A DNA stretch of 64,000 bases, taken from NCBI GenBank assembly GCA_009823395.1, contig CM020501.1, forward strand, positions 32,648,493 through 32,712,492. The letters are read 5' to 3'. Origin of the DNA: Thamnaconus septentrionalis (lineage: Eukaryota > Chordata > Actinopteri > Tetraodontiformes > Monacanthidae). This document shows positions 20,843-32,539 of the stretch, in pieces. The stretch's first letter is position 1. Every line of letters begins with the position of its first letter. The translations under genes were made by a program, and so were the position numbers. The notes beneath the pieces were generated by a model. That model saw only the letters and a program-made list of their open reading frames with translations, was not told the origin of the DNA and ran no database searches.

Positions 20843-21751
20843 AATGTAGGTGTAATGTAGTATGTGAAAAAGTGTCATTGAAATATATTATATCGACCAA
20901 TTAAAAAAAGGACATCATCAACAAGATTTTTCTAAATTCTGAAAATGAGGATTAAAAAAGGTTTTGAATGTGAATATTAAACTGTTTTCACAGCAGGCAT
21001 CTGGATGGGAAAAAGTTGTGGCTGAGATTCAGGTGTAATCTCTTAATGTAACAGTATACTAACGTAACAAAACAATGGTAAATTCAGTTTTATAGGAATT
21101 GAGGGAGTAAGACTTTTTGCCTGATTATAAAATATAATTTAAAAAAAATTTATAAAGTACAGTTAACAAGTAATAAAACAGTGTTTCACTGATGCAACAG
21201 AATGTTAGGGATGAGAAAAGTCTTTGGTGGATACTCTGAGTAATACATTCTCTTAGAATTAAGAAACCTGTCTCTTCAACTGACAAATCAATGAATATAT
21301 CTTGACAATGAAGAATGCTTGAATATATTAGAATTTAAATGGACATACAAAACAATATAATAAATGTGGAGTTTTTGCACAGGTGTGCAATAGTAAACAA
21401 AGTTGTGGGTTTGTTTTTGATTAATATTGTGTAAATAAAGAATTATGTGTTTATGGTCTACATTTATATTTCCACTTTGGTGGATGACAAAGTACAATAT
21501 TTCAGTTGCATATTCAACAGATGACGTTCTCCTTTTTATGCACATTACACTATATTTGCATTTCATATATTTAAGAAAGAAAAATTAAAGATCACTTAAG
21601 GTAACATTAATCCTCAGACATAACCAGTGACCAATGATATTAATTTAAAACATTACTTTGAACTGTTAGCTATATGTCTTAGGTTTTTAACTATGTGTCA
21701 AGGAAAATATTTATTACGAGACTGTCCGTAACATATTAAGTTTCCTTAGGG
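20843..21751. other. A-type 3' flank of copy 6
   Basis: Same AT-rich spacer as after copy 1; no gene. Confidence 0.7.
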
Positions 21752-22603
21752 GCCGTTTAAATGAATACGAGTGTCTCTGAAAGTACAAAAATATTTTTGC
21801 AGTTTGGGCTTGCGTTTACACGAAGTCGGCGTTTTCACTGAAACCGTTCCTCAAGGTGGATTTTTTTTGAAAACGCCGCCTTGCCAGGATTCATGTAGAC
21901 GCCAAAAGCGATCTTTTTTCCAAACGCTGATGTCCCAGCTCTAAATCCCTGCCCTGCCCTGCAACCTGAGCGGCTGTGAGGTGCAGATGACCACTCAAAA
22001 CAACAACCACATCAGGCAGCGGACTTGTTACCGCAAACAATAATGAACAAAAACACACGATGCTCATGGATCCATCGTGGATTGTGTGCAAAGTGAAAAT
22101 AAACAGAACATGAGTGATTTGCAAACCTCCTGTTTTACTTTTTATTGATTTTCTTTTGGGTTGGCAGACTGGGATATTGGGGCAGGAAACCTAAATAACA
22201 AAAATGTTCGCGAACTTTGACTGGTACGACTCCCAGTCAACCTTAACATGGACATTTTAAGGCTTTGTGTTCTAAAGTAACTGGAAGCAGCAGTTCAACT
22301 CTGTCGTTTATCCACACCGTCTTTTCACCAGCAATCTTACTTTCTATTCTCAGTGGCGCTAATGTTGTTAGCCAGCTACTGCTTCTTGAAACAGGGCGAG
22401 CTCCAGGTGTTGTTCTCCTTCTTCCGCCTTCAGGCAGTAAACTTTCGGCACCACACCAGGCCGGGCATAAGTACTACATCGTCTTCAGTCATTTGCAGTG
22501 CATCCGTAAACAGGAACTTTTTTTTGAATAAGCCTTCGTGTAAATGCGCTTTTTTTTCGGGTGCGGTTTCAAAAAAATTTGACTCCGTGTAAACGCCCCC
22601 TAA
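21752..22603. mobile_element. MITE-like element, unit copy
   Basis: Same element and same position in the unit as 2913-3765, with the inverted ends and the GTTTACACG-type interior. It differs by small indels, mostly in T and A runs. Confidence 0.6.
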
Positions 22604-23254
22604 ATTAAAACCTGGAGTATTGATTGATTTATTAGAATGGAACTGCAATCAACTTGTAACAAAACTATAAGAACTATAGAAATTAACTAATTTTCTTTTG
22701 AAATTGTTTTTTCTCTTTCTCCAGAAGATTAAACTCTCCATACTCACACGCTGGATCCTCTCATTTGAATTTCAGTCAAATAAGAAAGATTTGGTTTGTG
22801 ATGCATGGATGTTGTTCCTGTCTGCAAATATTCTCATACAGTCTGTTGCCATAATAAGGCACAGTGTTTCTATTTAAACATCCAAAGGTGTCAGTCTTCA
22901 GATGAAAATTAACTTATGGCTTCTGTTTTCTGTTTGATGCTGAGGTACAAGGCAAGCCAGTCAATCATTTGTTCAGCAATTCATAGACAGGCCAGAGGCA
23001 CATGAGGCTTTCAACTCTAAACTCTCAACAAAGTCTAGTTGAACTGACCTGTTGCGTCATGTAAATAGGGAATTCTTGGAGAAGGTGGGATGAGACATAG
23101 GAAAGATGATGAAACGCAATTGTCTTGGGAATTAAGGAAGAGGATGACTGGGGACTTTGCTCAGAGATAATTGTGTTGCACTACTCTTGTCTCCCTCAGA
23201 CACAGCAGCTCAAGTATGAGTGTGCATGATGGCAGTGAACCTTAACGCTGCACT

Positions 23255-24246
23255 ATGGACAACCTGGGAGAAACCCAGCTCTGCTTCCCTCAGCTACACA
23301 ACTTGTCCTGCAAACGACTGATTCGTCCTCACTCTGAGACCATCTTCTTCTACATACTGCTCTCCAGCATCTCCGTCCTGACCGTAGTCCTCAATCTGCT
23401 GGTCATCATCTCCATCTGCCACTTCAAGCAGCTCCACACCCCTACCAATCTGCTTCTCCTCTCCCTTGCTGTCTCTGACCTGCTGGTGGGGCTGCTAGTT
23501 ATGCCTCCAGAGACACTACGTTTTGTAGAGAGCTGCTGGATTCTGGGTGACCTCATGTGTGCACTGTCTGAGATTGTGAGCTTTACGCTCACTTCAGCCT
23601 CTGTGGGCAACATGGTGCTCATATCCATTGATCGATATGTTGCTATATGTTATCCTCTGCAGTATCCTGGCACCATCACTCGCAGTCGGTTGCAGTTGTG
23701 TGTGTGTCTGTGCTGGGCCTGCTGTTTTCTCTACAATGGACTGATTCTTAAAGATCATCTGAGGCAGCCGGACCGATACAATTCTTGCTTGGGGGAGTGC
23801 CTGGTACTTATTGATTATGTGTCTGGAACTGTTGATCTTGTTTTCACGTTCCTTGGGCCATGCTCAGCCATTGTTGTTCTGTACATGAGAGTGTTTTTCG
23901 TGGCAGTGTCTCAGGCTCGAGCCTTACGGTCTCACATTACTGTCATTCCTGTCGCTTCAGTTTCAGTCACGGCAAAGAAATCAGAGAAAAAGCAGCCCGA
24001 ACTCTGGGTATTGTCATTCTGGTCTTTCTGATGAGTTTCTGTCCAGTACACTACCCTTCTCTGGCAGGCCAGGACATTACAAACAGCGCTTCCTCTTGGA
24101 AAATTGTGTCGTGGGTGTTGTATTTCAATTCTTGTCTGAATCCAATCATATATGCTTTTTTCTATCCCTGGTTTAAAAAAACAGTCAGGCTCATTGTGAC
24201 GTGGAAGATATGTCAACAGAACTCTTCTCATACAAATATACTTTGA
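23255..24246 (+). pseudogene. TAAR-like receptor copy 7 (B/A chimera), one-base frameshift
   Basis: The sequence covers the whole receptor but is 992 bases long, one short. The A run at 23987-23991 has five A where intact copies have six (Glu-Lys-Lys before helix 6), so the ORF ends after 258 codons at 24031. The remaining helices 6-7 stay readable in the next frame. A second change turns PYYYP into PVHYP. The 5' flank is B type but the 3' flank (AATGTAGGTGTAATG) is A type, so this copy looks like a crossover product. Helices 1-5 are intact, including the 5.42 aspartate. A homopolymer sequencing error is possible. Confidence 0.82.
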
Positions 24247-24479
24247 AATGTAGGTGTAATGTAGTATGTGAAAAAGTTTCATTGAAATATATTATATCGA
24301 CCAATTAAAAAAAGGACATCATCAAGATTTTTCTAAATTCTGAAAATGAGGATTAAAAAAGGTTTTGAATGTGAATATTAAACATTACTTTGAACTGTTA
24401 GCTATATGTCTTAGGGTTTTAACTATGTGTCAAGGAAAATATTTATTACGAGACTGTCTGTAACATATTAAGTTTCCTT

Positions 24480-25323
24480 AGGGGCCGTTTAAATGAATAC
24501 GAGTGTCTCTGAAAGTACAAAAATATTTTTGCAGTTTGGGCTTATTTACGGGTCGGCGCTTTCCACTGAAACCGCTCTCATGGTGGATTTTTGAAAACGC
24601 CGCCTTGCCAGGATTCATGTAGACGCCAAAAGCGATCTTTTTTCCAAAACGCTGATGTCCCAGCTCTAAATCCCTGCCCTGCCCTGCAACCTGAGCGGCT
24701 GTGAGGTGCAGATGACCACTCAAAACAACAACTGACATCAGGCAGCGGACTTGTTACCTAAAACAATAATGAACAAAAACACACGATGCTCATGGATCCA
24801 TCGTGGATTGTGTGCAAAGTGAAAATAAACAGAACATGAGTGATTTGCAAACCTCCTGTTTTACTTTTTATTGATTTTTCTTTGGGTTGGCAGACTGGGA
24901 TATTGGGGCAGGAAACCTAAATAACAAAATGTTCGCGAACTTTGACTGATACGACTCCCAGTCAACCTTAACATGGACATTTTAAGGCTTTGTGTTCTAA
25001 AGTAACTGGAAGCAGCAGTTCAACTCTGTCGTTTATCCACACCGTCTTTTCACCAGCAATCTTACTTTCTATTCTCAGTGGCGCTTAATGTTGTTAGCCA
25101 GCTACTGCTTCTTGAAACAGGGCGAGCTCCAGGTGTTGTTCTCCTTCTTCCGCCTTCAGGCAGTAAACTTTCGCACCACACCAGGCCGGGCATAAGTACT
25201 ACATCGCCTTCAGTCATTTGCAGTGCATCCGTGTAAACAGGAACTTTTTTTGAATAAGCCGTCGTAAATGTCGCGTTTTTTTCGGTGTTTCAAAAAAAAA
25301 TTTGACTCCGTAAACGCCCCCTA
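24480..25323. mobile_element. MITE-like element, unit copy, after a flank deletion
   Basis: Same MITE. The A-type flank before it is short: sequence jumps near 24382 from GTGAATATTAAAC to ATTACTTTGAACTG, so about 680 bases present after copy 6 are missing. The two break sites share AAAC, which fits a microhomology deletion. Confidence 0.6.
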
Positions 25324-25976
25324 AATTAAAACCTGGAGTATTGATTGATTTATTAGAATGGAACTGCAATCAACTTGTAAATAAAACTATAAGAACTATA
25401 GAAATTAACTAATTTTCTTTTGAAATTGTTTTTTCTCTTTCTCCAGAAGATTAAACTCTCCATACTCACACGCTGGATCCTCTCATTTGAATTTCAGTCA
25501 AATAAGAAAGATTTGGTTTGTGATGCATGGATGTTGTTCCCTGCTCTGCAAATATTCTCATACAGTCTGTTTGCCATAATAAGGCACAGTGTTTCTATTT
25601 AAACATCCAAAGGTGTCAGTCTTCAGATGAAAATTAACTTATGGCTTCTGTTTTCTGTTTGATGCTGAGGTACAAGGCAAGCCAGTCAATCATTTGTTCA
25701 GCAATTCATAGACAGGCCAGAGGCACATGAGGCTTTCAACTCTAAACTCTCAACAAAGTCTAGTTGAACTGACCTGTTGCGTGTAAATAGGGAATTCTTG
25801 GAGAAGGTGGGATGAGACATAGGAAAGATGATGAAACGCAATTGTCTTGGGAATTAAGGAAGAGGATGACTGGGGACTTTGCTCAGAGATAATTGTGTTG
25901 CACTACTCTTGTCTCCCTCAGACACAGCAGCTCAAGTATGAGTGTGCATGATGGCAGTGAACCTTAACGCTGCACT
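25324..25976. other. B-type 5' flank of copy 8
   Basis: Same 5' flank as copies 2, 7 and 12. No separate gene. Confidence 0.65.
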
Positions 25977-26970
25977 ATGGACAACCTGGGAGAAACCCAG
26001 CTCTGCTTCCCTCAGCTACACAACTTGTCCTGCAAGCGACTGATTCGTCCTCACTCTGAGACCATCTTCTTCTACATACTGCTCTCCAGCATCTCCGTCC
26101 TGACCGTAGTCCTCAATCTGCTGGTCATCATCTCCATCTGCCACTTCAAGCAGCTCCACACCCCTACCAATCTGCTTCTCCTCTCCCTTGCTGTCTCTGA
26201 CCTGCTGGTGGGGCTGCTAGTTATGCCTCCAGAGACACTACGTTTTGTAGAGAGCTGCTGGATTCTGGGTGACCTCATGTGTGCACTGTCTGAGATTGTG
26301 AGCTTTACGCTCACTTCAGCCTCTGTGGGCAACATGGTGCTCATATCCATTGATCGATATGTTGCTATATGTTATCCTCTGCAGTATCCTGGCACCATCA
26401 CTCGCAGTCGGTTGCAGTTGTGTGTGTGTCTGTGCTGGGCCTGCTGTTTTCTCTACAATGGACTGATTCTTAAAGATCATCTGAGGCAGCCGGACCGATA
26501 CAATTCTTGCTTGGGGGAGTGCCTGGTACTTATTGATTATGTGTCTGGAACTGTTGATCTTGTTTTCACGTTCCTTGGGCCATGCTCAGCCATTGTTGTT
26601 CTGTACTTGAGAGTATTTTTCGTGGCAGTGTCTCAGGCTCGAGCCTTACGGTCTCACATTACTGTCATTCCTGTCGCTTCAGTTTCAGTCACGGCAAAGA
26701 AATCAGAGAAAAAAGCAGCCCGAACTCTGGGTATTGTCATTCTGGTCTTTCTGATGAGTTTCTGTCCAGACACTACCCTTCTCTGGCAGGCCAGGACATT
26801 ACAAACAGCGCTTCCTCTTGGAAAATTGTGTCAAATGGGTGTTGTATTTCAATTCTTGTCTGAATCCAATCATATATGCTTTTTTCTATCCCTGGTTTAA
26901 AAAAACAGTCAGGCTCATTGTGACGTGGAAGATACGTCAACAGAACTCTTCTCATACAAATATACTTTGA
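25977..26970 (+). pseudogene. TAAR-like receptor copy 8 (B/A chimera), two indels in helices 6-7
   Basis: Open and receptor-like up to FLMSFCP in helix 6. Then one base is lost (TGTCCAGACACTACCC against TGTCCGTATTACTACCC in intact copies, near 26767), and two bases are gained near 26831 (GTGTCAAATGGGTG). The frame is not restored, so the readable ORF stops at 26900 and the original stop would be at 26968-26970. Helices 1-5, DRY and the 5.42 aspartate are kept. Flanks are B type on the left and A type on the right, as in copies 7 and 12. Probably dead. Confidence 0.85.
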
Positions 26971-27869
26971 AATGTAGGTGTAATGTAGTATGTGAAAAAG
27001 TTTCATTGAAATATATTATATCGACCAATTAAAAAGGACATCATCAAGATTTTCTAAATTTGAAAATGAGGATTAAAAAGGTTTTGAATGTGAATATTAA
27101 ACTGTTTTCACAGCAGGCATCTGGATGGGAAAAAGTTGTGGCTGAGATTCAGGTGTAATCTCTTAATGTAACAATATACTAACGTAACAAAACAATGGTA
27201 AATTCAGTTTTATAGGAATTTAGGGAATAAGACTTTTTGCCTGATTATAAAATATAATTTAAAAAAATTATAAAGTACAGTTAACAAGTAATAAAACAGT
27301 GTTTCACTGATGCAACAGAATGTTAGGGATGAGAAAAGTCTTTGGTTGATACTCTGAGTAATACATTCTCTTAGAATTAAGAAACCTGTCTCTTCAACTG
27401 ACAAATCAATGAATATATCTTGACAATGAAGAATGCTTGAATATATTAGAATTTAAATGGACATACAAAACAATATAATAAATGTGGAGTTTTTGCACAG
27501 GTGTGCAATAGTAAACAAAGTTGTGGGTTTGTTTTTGATTAATATTGTGTAAATAAAGAATTAATGTGTTTATGGGATACATTTATATTTCCACTTTGGT
27601 GGATGACAAAGTACAATATTTCAGTTGCATATTCAAATGCATGATGGTCTCCTTTTTATGCACATTACACTATATTTGCATTTCATATATTTAAGAAAGA
27701 AAAATTAAAGATCACTTAAGGTGACATTAATCCTCAGACATAACCAGTGACCAATGATATTAATTTAAAACATTACTTTGAACTGTTAGCTATATGTCTT
27801 AGGGTTTTAACTATGTGTCAAGGAAAATATTTATCACGAGACTGTCCGTAACATATTAAGTTTCCTTAG
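26971..27869. other. A-type 3' flank of copy 8
   Basis: Same spacer as after copies 1, 6, 11 and 12; no gene. Confidence 0.7.
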
Positions 27870-28375
27870 GGCCGTTTAAATGAATACGAGTGTCTCTGAA
27901 AGTACAAAAATATTTTTTGCAGTTTGGGCTTTATGCTTACACGAAGTCGGCGTTTTCACTGAAACCGTTCCTCATGGTGGATTTTTTGAAAACGCCATGT
28001 TGCCAGGATTCATGTAGACGCCAAAAGCGATCTTTTTTCCAAACGCTGATGTCCCAGCTCTAAATCCTCCCTGCCCTGCAACCTGAGCGGCTGTGGAGGT
28101 GCAGATGACCACTCAAAACAACAACCACATCAGGCAGCGGACTTGTTACCAAGAAACAATAATGAATAAAAACACACACGATGCTCATGGATCCATCGTG
28201 GATTGTGTGCAAAGTGAAAATAAACAGAACATGAGTGATTTGCAAACCTCCTGTTTTACTTTTTATTGATTTTCTTTTGGGTTGTGGACTGGGATATTGG
28301 GGCAGGAAACCTAAATAACAAAAATGTTCGCGAACTTTGACTGGTACGACTCCCAGTCAACCTTAACATGGACAT
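27870..28375. mobile_element. MITE-like element, right part deleted
   Basis: The element stops abruptly after CTTAACATGGACA and is joined to the promoter-proximal flank of copy 9. Its right half and about a kilobase of flank present in other units are absent, so a deletion fused MITE interior to the receptor promoter. Confidence 0.65.
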
Positions 28376-28376
28376 A

Positions 28377-28431
28377 ATTCTCTTGGGAATTAAGGAAGAG
28401 GATGACTGGGGACTTTGCTCAGAGATAATTG
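28377..28431 (+). promoter_or_regulatory. EBF/Olf-1-like site plus homeodomain-type site, copy 9
   Basis: ATTCTCTTGGGAAT at 28377-28390 and TAATTG at 28426-28431. The deletion described for the upstream MITE ends right beside this block, so copy 9 keeps only about 137 bases of array-type flank before its start codon, and the pair of sites is inside it. Confidence 0.5.
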
Positions 28432-28512
28432 TGTTGCACTACTCTTGTCTCCCTCAGACACAGCAGATCAAGTATGAGTGTGCATGATGGCAGTGAACCT
28501 TAACGCTGCACT

Positions 28513-29505
28513 ATGGACAACCTGGGAGAAACCCAGCTCTGCTTCCCTCAGCTACACAACTTGTCCTGCAAACGACTGATTCGTCCTCACTCTGAGACCA
28601 TCTTCTTCTACATACTGCTCTCCAGCATCTCCGTCCTGACCGTAGTCCTCAATCTGCTGGTCATCATCTCCATCTCCCACTTCAAGCAGCTCCACACCCC
28701 TACCAACCTGCTTCTCCTCTCCCTTGCTGTCTCTGACCTGCTGGTGGGGCTGCTAGTGATGCCTACAGAGACACTACGTGTTGTGGAGAGCTGCTGGATT
28801 CTGGGTGACCTCATGTGTGCTCTGTCCTACATTGTCGGTTTTACCCTCACCTCGGCCTCTGTGGGCAACATGGTGCTCATATCCATTGACCGATATGTTG
28901 CTATCTGTTATCCTCTGCAGTATCCTGGCACCGTCACTCACAGTCGGGTGCAGTTGTGTGTGTGTCTGTGCTGGGCCTGCTCTTTTCTCTACAATGGACT
29001 GATTCTTAAAGATCATCTGAGGCAGCCGGACCGATACAATTCTTGCTTGGGGGAGTGCCTGGTACTTATTGATTATGTGTCTGGAACTGTTGATCTTGTT
29101 TTCACATTCCTTGGCCCATGCTCAGCCATTGTTGTTCTGTACATGAGAGTGTTTTTCGTGGCAGTGTCTCAGGCTCGAGCCTTACAGTCTCACATTACTG
29201 TCATTCCTGTCGGTTCAGTTTCAGTCACGGCAAAGAAATCAGAGAAAAAAGCAGCCCGAACTCTGGGTATTGTCATTCTGGTCTTTCTGATGAGTTTCTG
29301 TCCGTATTACTACCCTTCTCTGGCAGGCCAGGACATTTCGAACAGCGCTTCCTCGTGGACAATTGTGTCGTGGGTGTTGTATTTTAATTCCTGCCTGAAC
29401 CCGATCATATACGCTTTTTTCTATCCCTGGTTCAGAAAAGCTGTCAAGCTTATTGTGACGTGGAAGATAAGTCAACAGAATTCTTCTCAAACAAATATAC
29501 TTTAA
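28513..29505 (+). CDS. TAAR-like GPCR, copy 9 (intact, Gly at 3.32)
   Basis: Intact 330 aa receptor with all array landmarks. The helix-3 pocket reads MCALSYIVGFTLTS, with glycine at 3.32. Loop 1 has ETLRVVESC as in copy 2, intracellular loop 3 has ARALQSHITV, loop 3 reads GQDISNSASS and helix 7 SWVLYFNSC. The 5.42 aspartate is kept. The stop is TAA and the 3' flank is unlike the A type. Its promoter region is cut short by a deletion (137 bases of shared flank remain), which may or may not affect expression. Confidence 0.93.
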   Translation: MDNLGETQLCFPQLHNLSCKRLIRPHSETIFFYILLSSISVLTVVLNLLVIISISHFKQLHTPTNLLLLSLAVSDLLVGLLVMPTETLRVVESCWILGDLMCALSYIVGFTLTSASVGNMVLISIDRYVAICYPLQYPGTVTHSRVQLCVCLCWACSFLYNGLILKDHLRQPDRYNSCLGECLVLIDYVSGTVDLVFTFLGPCSAIVVLYMRVFFVAVSQARALQSHITVIPVGSVSVTAKKSEKKAARTLGIVILVFLMSFCPYYYPSLAGQDISNSASSWTIVSWVLYFNSCLNPIIYAFFYPWFRKAVKLIVTWKISQQNSSQTNIL

Positions 29506-29645
29506 ACTGTTCTTTGTGTTTATATCTGTTTTGTGAATGCCTGGTTGGTGTATCTGTTTTTCACTTTGTCCTGTCTGCCACCCTGGCTCACTCTGCTCCT
29601 TTCTCTCTTTCTCTGTATCTCCTCTATTTTTGTATTTCACCCCAA

Positions 29646-29826
29646 CTACTCATAGGCGGATGATGGCCCTCTGGAGTCTGGTTCTGCCCTAGGTTTCTTC
29701 CCACAGGGGAGTTTTTCCCAGCCACTGTCGCATCTTGCTTGCTCTGGGGGCCCAGTTGGTTCTCTCTGATTGTATAAAGCGCTTTGAGACGCCATTGGTT
29801 GTGATTTAGCGCTGCACAAATAAAAG

Positions 29827-29862
<36 letters not shown>

Positions 29863-29868
29863 AAACTG
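29646..29868 (+). repeat. Interspersed repeat with (ATT)n tail
   Basis: Contains TTTCTTCCCACAGGGGAGTT, TAAAGCGCTTTGAGACGCC and TTAGCGCTGCACAAATAAAAG, then an (ATT)n run at 29829-29861. This is a common fish repeat, and an inverted copy is at 14420. Flanks TTAAACTGT and AATAAACTGTACG at the two ends suggest a short target-site duplication (AAACTGT). Confidence 0.65.
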
Positions 29869-30984
29869 TACGTGTAATGTTGTTGTATGTGAAAATGTAT
29901 CATCAAACTATATTATATCTACACAACAATTCAAGATTTTTATGAATTTTCAAAATGAGGAAGAAAAAAAAGGTGTGAACGTAAACATTAAACTATGTTG
30001 TCACAGCAGTCATCAGTCAAGGAAATAGTTGTAGTTGGGATTCAGGTCTAATCTCGAAAAAAAAAAAACGGTATGTTAACACTATCAAGAAGAATCAATT
30101 TCATTTCACAAGCATTGAGGGAGTAAGGAATTTTAGCCTGATAAGAAAATATAATTTGAACACATCAATAAAATAAAGCTAATATGTGAAAAAAAATAAA
30201 ATAAACTATTGTCACTGATGCAAATAAATATTAGGAATGACAAAGAATTTTAGTTGATGTTCTGAATAATACATTCTCTTTGTAAAAATTAAGAAACCAG
30301 CCTACACCTGAAAAATCTGTGAATATAGTTTGACAGTGAAAATGTGAATTCCAATAGGATTTAAATGGATGTACATATAATTGTTGGGTTTTTGCACAGG
30401 CGTGAAATTGTAAACGGAAGGTTGTTGGTTTGTTTTTGAATTATATAGTGTTAATAAAGAATGAATCAGTTTGTACACAACATTTATATTTTCACTTTGC
30501 TGCATGACAAAACCCTCGGAAAGCACTATATTTCAATTGCATAAGAAAACAATGGCTGATGGGATCATTTGTATGCACATTACACTATGTTTGCTTTTCA
30601 TACATTTAAATAAGAAAAAGGGAAGATGGTTTAAAGTTACATTAATCCTCAGATGAAACTAGTAGGTAGACATAATGACGTTAAATTGTTGGCACCATCT
30701 CTTAGGTTTTGAACTATCTGTAAAGGAAAATATTCATTCTAAGATTGTCCATGACATATAAATTTCCTATCGGAAACCCTGGAGTATTTATTCATTTATT
30801 GCAATGTAAATGCGATAAACCTTTCACAAAATAAAGAATTTCATGGAGATTAACTCATTTTTCTTCTGAAATAGGTGAGGAAGAGAAAATGTTGCTGTTC
30901 TTTCACTCTTTAGGCAGGAACCTACTTTTCTAGATATGGAGAATAAAGATGTATAACTGCTGCTTCCTTAAATGGCCTCCAACT
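29869..30984. other. Spacer after copy 9, no gene
   Basis: AT-rich 3' flank distantly similar to the A type. I see no coding signal. Confidence 0.5.
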
Positions 30985-31990
30985 CTTACGGTCTCTGTCG
31001 GGATTACATCAGTGCCGGGGCTCGATATTTTTGAGACTCCGGATTACAGGGAGTACCTCTTTGAATGTGGCGGGTTCATCGAATATAGAGGGACAGGGAG
31101 AAATCTTGAAGCATATAAAGCCCTTGTTATGGAGATGTCCTTTAGATCTTGCTGTCTTGTGATAATATAATCTAGTCGGTGCCAGTACTTGAATTGGTGA
31201 TGCTTCCATGACGTAATGTGTTTCTTCATTTGGACGAAGGTGTTGGTGAAAAGATAGTGTTCAGAGCACAGGAGACGCAGGCCGTTGCTGTTTATCTTCC
31301 CAGTTTCATGACGTCCGATTGCCCTCATCCAGAGGTTGACATCAGTTCTTACTCGAGAATCGAAGTCACCCATAAGGACACATTTATCAGAGTGAGGGAC
31401 ACTAGATAGCACAGCTTCAAGGGAATTGTAGAAGGCATCTTTGACGTTGGTTTCAGCATCCAGGGAGGGAGCATAGACACTGAGTGGTATAGCAAACTGA
31501 CCATTGGCCAGGGGATACGCCAGGTCATGAGTCGTTCGCTGATGCCTTGAGGAAACTCCGGGATGTTGTTTAAGAGCTTGCTTTTTTGGGGGGCAAAGTC
31601 AACTCTGTGGAGCCTGTGCTCACCTTCTGGGCAACCCTTCTAGAAGAAGGTATACCCTTCGCCGAATTCTGAAAGTTAGTCTTTACCTGAGAAACAGGTC
31701 TCACTGAGTGCCACAATGTTGATATTGTACCTCTTTAGCTCATAAGCAATGAGAGCAATCAGTAGGACTTTCCCCAGTAGGGGTGACTAGGTAACATGGG
31801 ACTGTGCCGAAGTGAGTTCTTGTTCCCGGTCGCATCTCTGCAATGACTTTCAAACCCATGCCACCTCTGTGTAAGACTCAAGCTGAAGGCTCCCAGTCAC
31901 AACCTTGACCTACCCCCGTCACTCTATCCAAATGCTTTGATCGAGGACTTTGCGGGAAAAGAAGCTAAAGTCTGCGTGAAGAGTGGATTT
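30985..31990 (-). mobile_element. LINE endonuclease remnant
   Basis: The minus-strand frame 31044-31412 contains VLMGDFDSRV, GKINSNGLRLL and a DYIITRQQDL segment, the order found in apurinic-type endonuclease domains of fish LINEs (GDFNARVG, then IDYI). Flanking bases on both sides continue the same decayed ORF in other frames. The reverse transcriptase is absent. It lies just before the broken duplication edge at 32276. Confidence 0.7.
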
Positions 31991-32251
31991 GCATAAGGGA
32001 TAGACTGTGCGGTTCATTCCCCCGACAGCTGGGCCACACTCACAAATTTTTGGTGGCAAATGAAAAAAAACTCAAGAAGACCTTCAGGTGAGTGCAATTG
32101 CAGGGGACTGCTAGTGACCCAGTTTATTGGAGTCCTGCCCAAAATGTGTCCAGAGTGCACAGATTTTCTGTCTGGGTTAACTGCCATTGCCAATGTCGCC
32201 TCCCGGGGTAATCCACCTGGCAGTGGGGCATTGTGTAGTTGGTAGAGCTTA

Positions 32252-32539
32252 ATGCCAACCTGCGATGCCCTCCCTGAGAAAAAAGCAGCTCGAACTCTGG
32301 GTACTGTCATTCTGGTCTTTCTGATGAGTTTCTGTCCGTATTACTACCCTTCTCTGGCAGGTCAGGACATTACACCCAGCGCCTCCTCGTGGACAATTGT
32401 GACGTGGGTGTTGTATTTCAATTCTTGTCTGAACCCAATCATATATGCTTTTTTTTATCCTTGGTTTAGAAAAACAGTCTGGCTCATTGTAACGTGGAAG
32501 TTACCACAACAGAACTCTTCTCAGGCCAATATACTATGA
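32252..32539 (+). pseudogene. TAAR-like receptor copy 10, only helices 6-7 left
   Basis: From 32276 the sequence equals the last 258 bases of copy 5 (17531 onward) with a few changes (AARTLGTVI, DITPSASS). Upstream is unrelated. A chance ATG at 32252 gives a 95-codon ORF with eight new residues (MPTCDALP) joined to helix 6, loop 3, helix 7 with NPIIY and the C-tail. Five helices and the ligand pocket are missing, so it cannot be a receptor. It marks the left edge of duplicated block c. Confidence 0.85.

Larger units (their letters stand above)
17531..24380 (+). repeat. Segmental duplication block, copy b
   Basis: Starts inside the ORF of copy 5 and runs through its 3' flank, the SINE-like element, receptor 6, its flank, the MITE and receptor 7. 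It matches 32276-39130 almost base for base, and from 18843 it also matches the start of the window. The shared left break lies in a stretch reading GAGAAAAAAGCAGC. Confidence 0.85.
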
